DNA from: Acidisarcina sp963790505
GTDB lineage: Bacteria > Acidobacteriota > Terriglobia > Terriglobales > Acidobacteriaceae
Length of the DNA stretch: 64,000 nt
Assembly (NCBI GenBank): GCA_963790505.1
Contig: CAWBOT010000006.1
Location: forward strand, 1-64,000
Direction: 5' to 3'
Shown: piece after piece, positions 54,635 through 62,598 of the stretch
How the letters are laid out: each line of letters begins with the position of its first letter
How positions within the stretch are numbered: the first letter of the stretch is position 1
Notes under the pieces: generated by a model
What the model saw: only the letters and a program-made list of their open reading frames with translations
What the model was told of the DNA's origin: nothing
Database searches by the model: none
Program-made: the position numbers and the translations under genes

Positions 54635-57220
54635 CTAAAGCCCTCGCAAGGCCGACTCAAGCGCCCGTGTCACTTCTGCAGGTTCAGCCGTGGCGTCAAT
54701 CGGCACCACCGTCCCAACGTGAATCACCAATTTCCCCGAACGGAACCATCCGCCCTTTTTCTTCAACTCCCCTAGCCCATGCAGCCCGAACGGCAGGACC
54801 GGCACCTGTGATTGCTGCGCCAGCAGTCCAATTCCCTGCCGAAAGGGCTGCAAGCGCCCATCGACCGACCTGTGCCCTTCGGGAAAGACCATTACCGAAT
54901 AGCCCCGATCGAGCGCCTCGCCCGCGTGGGCAAAGCTGCGCCGGAATCCAGCCGACGCCGGCAGTGGAAAGGCATTGAAGAGGGCGGTGATCAGAAAATA
55001 CGCGACCGGCCCAAAATGCCGCAGCCGAAATTCGCCCGTACCTCGCGCGTTGCGAAAGTTCAGCAGCATCTCGCCCGACATCGCGATCGCCACCCGGCGT
55101 CGCAGCTTCGGCGGCAGCGCATACAGCACCAGCGCGGCGTCATAAGTCGTCACATGATTGGCGATCAGCAGGAACGGCCCGTCCGGCAGCTCGCTCGTCT
55201 CCCGAACTACCCTCGGCGCGGCCAGCAGCCACACCAGCGGGCGCATCACAGCTTCAAGAAAGGCCACACGAATCCACTGCATCGGCAGCGACCACGGCCA
55301 GTGCGGGTAAGCGTGTTCGTCTCTGAGCGGGGTCCCCGAATTCGGCAAAACCGCCGCCGATGCCACTGCGTCTCCGACGACACCGCCAGACACGCTGCGG
55401 CCAAATCTCGTCCCAATCAGCCTTCGCAAATCGCCAAGAGTCTGCGCCTCGGCAACCGCGCTGTCCGGCAGCTCGATGCCTAACCGTTGTTCGATCGCGG
55501 ATTGCAACTGCACCCGCCCCAGGCTGTCGAGGCGCAGCTCTTCGCTCAGCAGCGAGTCGTCCGTGAGCCCTACAGGAATCTCTCCAACAACAGCCGCGAT
55601 CAGTCGAAGCAACTCCTCTTGAGACTCTTCCCCCGGCCCCGCTCCACCGGCCAGCGCCGTGCAGGCCCATGCCGCAATCTTCCGCCGCAGCAGCTTCCCT
55701 GTGGACGTGTAAGGAAACGCCAGCTCCGGCCAGCGCAGCCAACGGCGAATCTTCTGATACTCCGCCAACCCCGCATTCGCCTCACGCACAGCCGCGTGCA
55801 ACTGCTCATCGTTGCCAGAAAAGATCACTACTGCGACAGGCTCCGACGCCGCACCAGATTCGCACGGCACAACAGCGCAGGCCTTCACTCCGGCCTGCCC
55901 GGTCATTGCCGCTTCGAGATCGGTGGCGTGAATGTTCATTCCCGAGGGGCTCACGATCACATCACTCTTTCGCCCCACAAAGCGGAGCTCGCCCGACGCA
56001 TCCTGCGCTGCGAGGTCGCCCGTCGCGAGCCACTCCTGCTCGCGGGGGTGCAGCCTGCCGCGCTGCCAGCTCGCCGTCGAGAGCATGTCGCCGCGCACCT
56101 GGATTTCGCCGTTATCTCCCAGCCGTACTTCACGCCCCGGCAGCGGCTTGCCGATCGTTCCCCTGCCGATCTTGAAAGGATGATTCAGCGTCACCAGCGC
56201 CGCCGTCTCCGTCAGCCCGTAGCCCTGGATCAGCGCAAATCCCAGCGTGTTCCAGAACTCTTCGAGCTCCACCGGCAGCGAAGCCCCGCCGCAAACAATC
56301 GCCCAGAACTTCAGCCCGAAGGCGCGATGCACCGCGCGAAAGCGCCACCAGTGCTTCCACGCCGGCTCGCCTCGCCCCGCCGCCAGTTCGCCATCGAGCG
56401 ACGGATATCTCCCCAGCAAGTGCGCGCGCAGCAACTCCAGCACGCGAGGCACGGCGGCCAGCACCGAGATTCGCTCGCGGTGGATCGTCGCAATCAACCG
56501 CGCCGCTTCGAGCTGCGACTCGAAATGCACCTCCGCCGCCAGCAGCGGAGGCACCCACAACCCCATGAACTGACCAAAGACATGGCTCAGCGGAAGGCTA
56601 TGCAGGAAGCGCAGCGGATGCACGTAGCGCTCGTACTTCAGGTATTTCTGCATCTCCCGCTCGATCGGCCCCAGGCTGGCGAGAACGTTGCGATGGGTAT
56701 GCACCACCCCCTTCGGCTCCGAAGTCGTCCCCGAGGTAAAGATGATCTGTAGCGGAGTCGTCTCCGAAACCTCGTCTGCGACTGCAAACAGCGGATCAGC
56801 AGGCAACGAGCCAGCAAAGTCCGCAAACGGCAGCACCGCAGTCCCGGTTCCGACCCCTTTAAGCAAGCCGCAGTCACCCACGACCAGCCGAGGCGCAACA
56901 TCCGCAACCACTCGCGCCGCGAATTCTCCGGAGCCCGCCAGATCCAACGGAACCGCAATCACCCCGCGCAGCAGGCAGCCAAAGAAAGCCGCAATCCACT
57001 CCGACGAGTTCTCTCCCCACAGCACGACCCGCTCGCCCGGCCCAATCCCGAGGCGCGCGAGCTCGGCAGAAAAGCGCCCGGTGAGCGTCGCCAAATCGCC
57101 ATAGCTCGTCGCGTAGCGCCGGTTCCCGCGATAGACCACGACCGCGATCTGATCGCCATGGCGGCGGAAATCCTCAACGAGACTGGCCAGATGCGGGCGC
57201 ACGAATCCAAGTTTAGTCAA
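54635..57220 (-). CDS. Adenylation-ACP-PlsC fusion (acyl-ACP synthetase/acyltransferase)
   Basis: This 861-residue trifunctional protein has an AMP-forming ligase domain (residues 1-515) with FTSGTTSEPKG (161-171), GYGLTETAA and the catalytic Lys509 in YTSTGKLLRR. An acyl carrier domain follows with phosphopantetheine Ser566 in LRLDSLGRV. The third domain is a PlsC-type glycerophosphate acyltransferase domain with H689-VTTY-D694 and FPEGHRS (779-785). It would activate an acid, load it on its own ACP and transfer it to an acceptor, as in lipid or surface-lipid synthesis. The gene begins 27 bases after the ctaG-like stop, possibly as the last gene of the respiratory operon. It needs a phosphopantetheinyl transferase such as the one at 29536. 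Confidence 0.85.
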   Translation of the reverse strand: MTKLGFVRPHLASLVEDFRRHGDQIAVVVYRGNRRYATSYGDLATLTGRFSAELARLGIGPGERVVLWGENSSEWIAAFFGCLLRGVIAVPLDLAGSGEFAARVVADVAPRLVVGDCGLLKGVGTGTAVLPFADFAGSLPADPLFAVADEVSETTPLQIIFTSGTTSEPKGVVHTHRNVLASLGPIEREMQKYLKYERYVHPLRFLHSLPLSHVFGQFMGLWVPPLLAAEVHFESQLEAARLIATIHRERISVLAAVPRVLELLRAHLLGRYPSLDGELAAGRGEPAWKHWWRFRAVHRAFGLKFWAIVCGGASLPVELEEFWNTLGFALIQGYGLTETAALVTLNHPFKIGRGTIGKPLPGREVRLGDNGEIQVRGDMLSTASWQRGRLHPREQEWLATGDLAAQDASGELRFVGRKSDVIVSPSGMNIHATDLEAAMTGQAGVKACAVVPCESGAASEPVAVVIFSGNDEQLHAAVREANAGLAEYQKIRRWLRWPELAFPYTSTGKLLRRKIAAWACTALAGGAGPGEESQEELLRLIAAVVGEIPVGLTDDSLLSEELRLDSLGRVQLQSAIEQRLGIELPDSAVAEAQTLGDLRRLIGTRFGRSVSGGVVGDAVASAAVLPNSGTPLRDEHAYPHWPWSLPMQWIRVAFLEAVMRPLVWLLAAPRVVRETSELPDGPFLLIANHVTTYDAALVLYALPPKLRRRVAIAMSGEMLLNFRNARGTGEFRLRHFGPVAYFLITALFNAFPLPASAGFRRSFAHAGEALDRGYSVMVFPEGHRSVDGRLQPFRQGIGLLAQQSQVPVLPFGLHGLGELKKKGGWFRSGKLVIHVGTVVPIDATAEPAEVTRALESALRGL

Positions 57221-57247
57221 AGGGAGTTCAAGCCACAGCGCAGGAGC

Positions 57248-58090
57248 TTAAGCCGCTCGTCTCGCGCCCTTCCCATGGCGATTCCCCTGCAGCAACCGTG
57301 CGGTCAGCGCGACTGCAGGTATCAGAAAGATGAACGACCCAATCACCCACATAACTACCGCGCCCACCGCCTGATCGCTCACCGGATCGACGTGAAACGG
57401 ATTGGGCCGTTCGAGATAGTAGCGGTAAACCGGCCGGTCGCAGAACGCGAGAAACGCCGAGAGCGCGGTATTCACAATATCCGCCGTGACCAGGTAAAGC
57501 AGAATGCCCCACCCCAGGGCATGCCGCCGCGCCGGCCACGGCTGGATCACCGGATACCAGAACATCAGCGATGTGGTCAGAAAGCAGACGTGCTCCAGGC
57601 GATGCCAGGGCTGGTTCCACAGCGCATAGTCGTAAGCGGCAGGCGCATGCCAGAGCAGCAAGGTCACGTTCATCGCCAGCCACGCCACAACCGGCTTCGT
57701 CAGCCAGCGCCCAATTCGAATCAGCACCGGCGAACTAATGAGCGGACCCAGTACGGTCCTCGTAAAACTGCGCGGGAAGCCTCGCAGCAACGGCACAACC
57801 GGCGCGCCGAGCAGAACCAGTGGCGGCACGGCCGACATCAGCAATAGATGCTGGATCATATGCGCGCTGAGCAGCGCGTCTGCAAAGCCGTCCAACGGCG
57901 AAGCCAGGGCCAGCCATAAGATCAGCAGGCCAAGCAGATAAACCGCGAGCCTCCACGATGGAAACTGCGCCCGGCGCGTTCGCCGAATCGCGAACCAGCC
58001 TCGCAGATAAATCGCGGCGAAGCCAACAATCGCCGCAGTGAGCAACCACGGCGGCGACCACGCTGCGAAGATGAAATCGCTGGCGGTCAT
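57248..58090 (-). CDS. Cytochrome c oxidase assembly protein (CtaG/caa3 type)
   Basis: This 280-residue protein has about seven helices of the CtaG/DUF1404 kind. HMIQHLLLMSAVPPLVLLGA and the conserved histidines in RLEHVCFLTTSLMFWYPVIQ match. Such proteins aid CuB insertion in caa3-type oxidase. It lies 22 bases after the cytochrome b-c stop, continuing the bc/oxidase operon, which fits an assembly role. Confidence 0.85.
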   Translation of the reverse strand: MTASDFIFAAWSPPWLLTAAIVGFAAIYLRGWFAIRRTRRAQFPSWRLAVYLLGLLILWLALASPLDGFADALLSAHMIQHLLLMSAVPPLVLLGAPVVPLLRGFPRSFTRTVLGPLISSPVLIRIGRWLTKPVVAWLAMNVTLLLWHAPAAYDYALWNQPWHRLEHVCFLTTSLMFWYPVIQPWPARRHALGWGILLYLVTADIVNTALSAFLAFCDRPVYRYYLERPNPFHVDPVSDQAVGAVVMWVIGSFIFLIPAVALTARLLQGNRHGKGARRAA

Positions 58091-58112
58091 CGGCGTTGGC
58101 TGCTGCGTGGTT

Positions 58113-59627
58113 TTATTTTGCTGGTCCCGGCTGCGCTGGCGGAGGAGGAGAGTTCAGCTCACTCGTATGTGCGAGCTTGCGCGAAGCGTCTTCGGCGGGT
58201 TGCAGATCCTCGCCGCGCAGCGTACTCAGGAAGCCGACCAGCGCGGTCGTCTCATCGGCGCTGAGCGCGTTGCCATAGGCCGGCATATTGCCCCCGCCCT
58301 GCACCACCTGGCGCACCATCTGGTCGTAGGTCATATGCACCGCCACGTGGTCGAGGGCCGGGCCGCGCAGACCGCCTGCGCCGCCGATCGAGTGGCAATT
58401 GCGACACTGCTTATTCTGGAAGACCAGCGCGCCCTGCCGCTCCAGCGGCGTGCGGTCGTGCAGGTAACGGGCCGGGATCGCGTCGCTCGTCCACGCATCC
58501 ATGATCGGGCTCCACGGCGTGTATGTGCCGAGCCGGGTGAAGACGCCCAGTGAGACGGCAATTACCGACAGCATCAGAACGGCAATCGGACGCCGCGACC
58601 AATGCTTTTCACCCTCGCCGAAGAGCAGCGGCAAGAGCAGCATTCCGCCAATGCCCAGCACCGGTGCAATGAACAATACCGGCGTCTCCAGGCTTGGCGG
58701 CAGATACGCAAGCACAGCGTAAATCCACAGGAAGAAGAAGTCCGGCTTCGGGGCGGTCTCAATGATCGTCGGGTCAGGCTGGCCTGTCGGCCCAAAGGGG
58801 CCAAAGAAGAGCGCGCACGCAACTACCGCGAGGATGATCGCCGCGGCAAAGAAGCCGTCTTTCCAGGCCCCGTCAGGCACAAACGGTATTCCCGCCTTGG
58901 CGGTGTCGGCGTGGTATTCGCGCTCATAGGTGGCTTTGCGAACGATGCGCCCCGGCATCGGCCATTCGTTGATGCCCAGCCGTAGCACCATCAGCACGTG
59001 CAGCCCGACTAATGCAATCAGCGTCCCCGGAATCACAAACACATGCAGCGCAAAGAACCGCGACAACGTGGCGCCCCCGATGATCGGCCCGCCGAGCATC
59101 AGATTCACCGCCGGACCACCGATAAACGGGACGCGGCTCAGAATCGAAGCTCCGATGCCCAGACCCCAATATGCGTCCTGATCGAAGCGAAGCACCTGCC
59201 CGGTAAAAGCCATGCCGAGCGTCAGCAGCAGCAGAAAGACTCCAATGATCCAGGTCAGCTCGCGAGGAAATTTATAAGCCCCGAAGGTGAACACCTGGCA
59301 CATGTGGATCAGCACGACGGCGACCATGAAGTCCGATCCCCAGCCGTGGATCGCCCGCAGGAACCAGCCCAGCGCAATGTCGTTATTCAGGAACTCCAGG
59401 CTCTTCCACGCTTCGTTGGCCGAGGTGGAATACACCAGCGCCAGCAAAATCCCCGTGACCACCTGCAGCCCGAGCAGAATCGTCGCAGCACTGCCAAACA
59501 CATACCACCAGCTGGCCGACTTGATCGGCACATGGTGCGACGCCGCCTCTATCGCCGGCTCAGCCAGGCCTAAGCGGTGTTCGAACCAGTTGTACACGCC
59601 GATGACGCGGTCTTTCAGGCTGGCCAT
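58113..59627 (-). CDS. Cytochrome b fused to a C-terminal cytochrome c
   Basis: This 504-residue protein has cytochrome b helices 1-8 with bis-histidine heme sites (AIHGWGSDFMVAVVLIHM and LSRFFALHVFVIPGTLIALV). The PEWY-like region of the quinol site is replaced by PDFFFLWIYAVL. A C-terminal domain holds a c-type heme at C408-R-N-C411-H412 and MPAYG as sixth ligand. The tail is Pro-rich. Fusing heme c to cytochrome b substitutes for cytochrome c1. The start overlaps the Rieske gene by 13 bases. It oxidises quinol and delivers electrons toward the oxidase. Confidence 0.9.
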   Translation of the reverse strand: MASLKDRVIGVYNWFEHRLGLAEPAIEAASHHVPIKSASWWYVFGSAATILLGLQVVTGILLALVYSTSANEAWKSLEFLNNDIALGWFLRAIHGWGSDFMVAVVLIHMCQVFTFGAYKFPRELTWIIGVFLLLLTLGMAFTGQVLRFDQDAYWGLGIGASILSRVPFIGGPAVNLMLGGPIIGGATLSRFFALHVFVIPGTLIALVGLHVLMVLRLGINEWPMPGRIVRKATYEREYHADTAKAGIPFVPDGAWKDGFFAAAIILAVVACALFFGPFGPTGQPDPTIIETAPKPDFFFLWIYAVLAYLPPSLETPVLFIAPVLGIGGMLLLPLLFGEGEKHWSRRPIAVLMLSVIAVSLGVFTRLGTYTPWSPIMDAWTSDAIPARYLHDRTPLERQGALVFQNKQCRNCHSIGGAGGLRGPALDHVAVHMTYDQMVRQVVQGGGNMPAYGNALSADETTALVGFLSTLRGEDLQPAEDASRKLAHTSELNSPPPPAQPGPAK

Positions 59628-60301
59628 TGCGTCACTCCTTGAATCTTCCGCGCGCGGCCAGAACCGGCTTCACCGATCTGCACCAGTGCTTCGCCGGCGC
59701 TCGGCTTCGTTGCTCCCGGGCAGTTGGCGACATTCCTGGTTCCCGGCTGCGCAAGGGTAGGCAGATCGCCGACGCTGATAATCAAGTTGCCGCCGTCAAT
59801 CTTGTATGCATATTCGAACAGGCCGCGTTCCGGCGGTCCCGAGGCCCGCGAACCATCCTGGTAGTAAGCGCCTCCGTGGCAGGGGCACATGAACAGCTTC
59901 GACTGCGCGAACCAGCGCACCGGGCAACCAAGATGCGCGCAGTTGATCGCAAAAACCTGGAACTGGTTCCCGGAAATCCTTCTGACCCAGCAGGGCAGAT
60001 CACCCGTCGGCCCGTCAGACGGCGAAGTCGAAGGATTGCGGAACGTCGCCAGCCGCGTCTCTCCCTCGGGAAATTGCTCGACCGGGCCGAGCCCTACCCA
60101 GAACTCAGCGGCTTTACCTTTCTTCATCGCCGGCCCCAGCAGGTAGCCGAGAATCGGCACAGCGAAGATCGTGCCCACGATGGTGTTCGCGGCAATCGAG
60201 AGCTTGAACAGAAATTTGCGCCGCGAAACCTCTTCCGGCTTCAGGTGCTGGGCCTGTTCTTCAGGCTTCGGCGGCTCGGGAGGCAATGCCGTGGTGCTCA
60301 T
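59615..60301 (-). CDS. Rieske iron-sulfur protein
   Basis: This 228-residue protein has an N-terminal region with a twin-arginine-like SRRKFLFKLS (about residues 26-35) and a membrane anchor. The cluster motifs are C121-A-H123-L-G-C126 and C139-P-C141-H142, giving the two Cys and two His ligands of the 2Fe-2S centre plus the structural disulfide. It transfers electrons from quinol to the heme c. The start overlaps the stop of the diheme cytochrome gene by four bases and its stop overlaps the cytochrome b start. Confidence 0.95.
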   Translation of the reverse strand: MSTTALPPEPPKPEEQAQHLKPEEVSRRKFLFKLSIAANTIVGTIFAVPILGYLLGPAMKKGKAAEFWVGLGPVEQFPEGETRLATFRNPSTSPSDGPTGDLPCWVRRISGNQFQVFAINCAHLGCPVRWFAQSKLFMCPCHGGAYYQDGSRASGPPERGLFEYAYKIDGGNLIISVGDLPTLAQPGTRNVANCPGATKPSAGEALVQIGEAGSGRARKIQGVTQWPA

Positions 60302-61086
60302 GGTTGCGGCTCCTGTGATGATGCATGTTCATGCGACTTCGCGGCGGTTTGTGGTTTCGGTTCGGCTTCTACAGTCGTCGCCACAGTTGTTGCCCCGCTC
60401 GACAAACGATGCGACCCCAGCCACGCGACAATCGCAGTCACGTCCTCGTCCGACATCGGATGGCCCGGGCTGTCGCTTCTCCAATCAGGCATCCCCTGCG
60501 TTCCCGCGATGATGATGTTGCGCAACTCCTGATCGCTGATTAAGCCCAAGTAAGCGGGATCGACAATCGATCCCACCGGCGGATTCTCCCCGCCCCCACC
60601 GTTCATGCCATGGCAGCGACCGCAGTAGTTGGCGAAAGGCTGCTGGCCGGCCGATGCCTCAGGATGCAGCACGGCTTTATAAGGCGGCGCGTTCTGTCCA
60701 TCGAGGATCCCCGGCTTGCCCCATGTCGTTACCAGGCCTCTGGCGAGAATCTCCACCTGCTCGTCGGTGAGTATGCCACCCGCGCTTTTCGCGAACGCCG
60801 GCATCAGCTTCCCCGGCACGCCATTCGCGATCACTGCCTTCAGATTGCCCTCACCTGCAACCGCGAGAAACACAGGATTCGCCAGCGAAACAGCCGCCCC
60901 GGGCACCTGGCCGGTTCCATGGCACGCGACGCAGTTCTGCTTGTAGAGCGTGGCAAAGTCGAGCACATGGTCCGGCCGCGGGACCTCCGGCTCCGGACCC
61001 GGCTTGCCCCGCGGATGTTCGCAGCCGAGGCCAGCCAGCGCAACACCGGATGCAAACAAGAGGAGCAGCGATCGGGATATTCTCAT
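60298..61086 (-). CDS. Diheme cytochrome c lipoprotein
   Basis: This 262-residue secreted protein has a signal sequence ending at Cys22 (FASGVALAGLGCEH, lipoprotein-like). Two heme c sites follow, C51-V-A-C54-H55 and C154-G-R-C157-H158, with candidate Met ligands after each (KLMPAFAKS and GMPDWR). A charged Pro/Thr-rich tail closes it. It likely accepts electrons from the bc complex and feeds the oxidase. It overlaps the membrane protein gene upstream and the Rieske gene downstream by four bases each. Confidence 0.9.
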   Translation of the reverse strand: MRISRSLLLLFASGVALAGLGCEHPRGKPGPEPEVPRPDHVLDFATLYKQNCVACHGTGQVPGAAVSLANPVFLAVAGEGNLKAVIANGVPGKLMPAFAKSAGGILTDEQVEILARGLVTTWGKPGILDGQNAPPYKAVLHPEASAGQQPFANYCGRCHGMNGGGGENPPVGSIVDPAYLGLISDQELRNIIIAGTQGMPDWRSDSPGHPMSDEDVTAIVAWLGSHRLSSGATTVATTVEAEPKPQTAAKSHEHASSQEPQP

Positions 61087-61949
61087 CGAGGGTCTTCCTT
61101 CTTGCCGATCTCCTCGATGTCAAAGCTCTGATCGGTATGCAGCCCAGCTCTCACCGCGAAGGGCAGCGACCGGAAGCTCTCCGACCGCACCTTCACTTGC
61201 AGATTCACGACGAAACCGGCCGCCAGCCCAAACGCGACCTGGGAGAGAAAAAACCATCCCCAATGGATCCGTGCATTCAGGATCGGACTCAGCACGCCTA
61301 ACGAGGTGTAGAGAATACCCGTCCACAGAAACGGCGCGATAAAGCCGCAGGTAAGGATTGGCTTTCTCGGGAACATGGGCAGCATGGCCCCATAAAGAAG
61401 ACCGACCAGCAGCGAGGTAAAAATGTGGATCGCCGCCCCCGCCGCCAAACCCTCGGGATGAAACTGCGCCAGGAAGGCATCGCTCTTCCCTGCCCAGCTG
61501 ACGAAGCCACCGGCAGCCAGTAGATTAATGGGGTACCAGATGCTGTGGTACTGCAGCAGGCCGAAGATCGTCGCCGGGATCGTCATTGCGATTCCCCCCG
61601 CGATGCCGCCCTTGATCCCCACCATCGGACTGAAGCTCTCCAGCGGCTCAACCTCGCGCCGCCCCTGGGAAATCGACGGATGCGAGCTGGCAATGCGGCT
61701 GCTCGAAATCGTAACAATCTCAGTGCTAATTGCAACCCCTTCGTGTTGCTCGTGCGGAAATATCTGAAAGAACCAGCCCACCGCCGCCGGCACCACCAGG
61801 CACACTCCGAGCAGCGTGATCACCCAGTGCGTCACCATGCCGGCGACCGCAAGGGAGATGCCCAGCGCCAGAATGAACGGCCAGATCGTCGGCGTCGGCA
61901 GCTGAACAAAGCCGTCGTGCTCCGCTCCGTGTGTGTCGTGGCTGCTCAT
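61083..61949 (-). CDS. COX4-like membrane subunit fused to an unknown multi-helix domain
   Basis: This 288-residue protein has an N-terminal part (residues 1-80) with PTPTIWPFILALGISLAVAG, two helices and a QIFPHEQHEG segment. This is the pattern of the small cytochrome oxidase subunit IV-like proteins. The remaining 200 residues form about five helices (GIAGGIAMTIPATIFGLL, GAAIHIFTSLLVGLLYGAML) with no family I recognise. It sits between cox3 and the cytochrome c gene in a tightly overlapping operon. The ATG at 61949 has no competing upstream start with a ribosome binding site. Confidence 0.7.
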   Translation of the reverse strand: MSSHDTHGAEHDGFVQLPTPTIWPFILALGISLAVAGMVTHWVITLLGVCLVVPAAVGWFFQIFPHEQHEGVAISTEIVTISSSRIASSHPSISQGRREVEPLESFSPMVGIKGGIAGGIAMTIPATIFGLLQYHSIWYPINLLAAGGFVSWAGKSDAFLAQFHPEGLAAGAAIHIFTSLLVGLLYGAMLPMFPRKPILTCGFIAPFLWTGILYTSLGVLSPILNARIHWGWFFLSQVAFGLAAGFVVNLQVKVRSESFRSLPFAVRAGLHTDQSFDIEEIGKKEDPR

Positions 61950-61971
61950 TTCTATTCTTTCTCCCGCATCT

Positions 61972-62568
61972 TCAGCGCCCAATTACGTAAACCACGGTGA
62001 ATACGATTACCCACACCGCATCCACAAAGTGCCAGTAGAGCGACAGCACTTCCAGCTTTTCCGCGTGGTGCTCGTTCATGGCCTTGCGCAGCGCCGCGAT
62101 CAACGCGATCGTCAGCATGATCAATCCAACGACTACGTGGGTGGCGTGCAGCCCAACCAGCGAATAAAACGTCGTGCCGAAAAGATTCGTCTTAATCGTC
62201 AGGCCGTAGTGAAAGATCAGCTCATACCATTCCTTGGCCGTGTAAAAGAGGAAGATCGCAGCCAATGCAATTGTCCCACCCAGCCACCCGGCGCAGGCAG
62301 TCACCTTGTTCTTCCGCAGCGCCGAGACCGCGGCGTGCGCGGTAAAGCTGCTCGAGAGCAGGCAAATCGTCGCGACGATTGGCAGCTCGAGCACTTCTTT
62401 GGGGGTCGGTCCGCTCAGGCTCTTGCCGATGTAATAGATATAGGCGACCACGAAGATGATGAAGATCGCAGACTCGGCCGTGATCAGGCATGCCATGCCC
62501 ACCATGCCGCGGCTGGGCAAAGTCCATTGCGCTTCGCTGACCTCGGGGGTAATCGGGATCGTGCTCAT
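61972..62568 (-). CDS. Cytochrome c oxidase subunit III
   Basis: This 198-residue membrane protein has five helices. Typical residues are FLFYTAKEWYELIFHYGLTI, YSLVGLHATHVVVGLIMLTI and the terminal SLYWHFVDAVWVIVFTVVYV. It is shorter than the mitochondrial subunit, as in caa3-type oxidases. It follows cox1 by 30 bases and precedes the COX4-like fusion. Confidence 0.95.
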   Translation of the reverse strand: MSTIPITPEVSEAQWTLPSRGMVGMACLITAESAIFIIFVVAYIYYIGKSLSGPTPKEVLELPIVATICLLSSSFTAHAAVSALRKNKVTACAGWLGGTIALAAIFLFYTAKEWYELIFHYGLTIKTNLFGTTFYSLVGLHATHVVVGLIMLTIALIAALRKAMNEHHAEKLEVLSLYWHFVDAVWVIVFTVVYVIGR

Positions 62569-62598
62569 CGCCGCTCCCCGCGCTCTTTTGCCTGCAAT

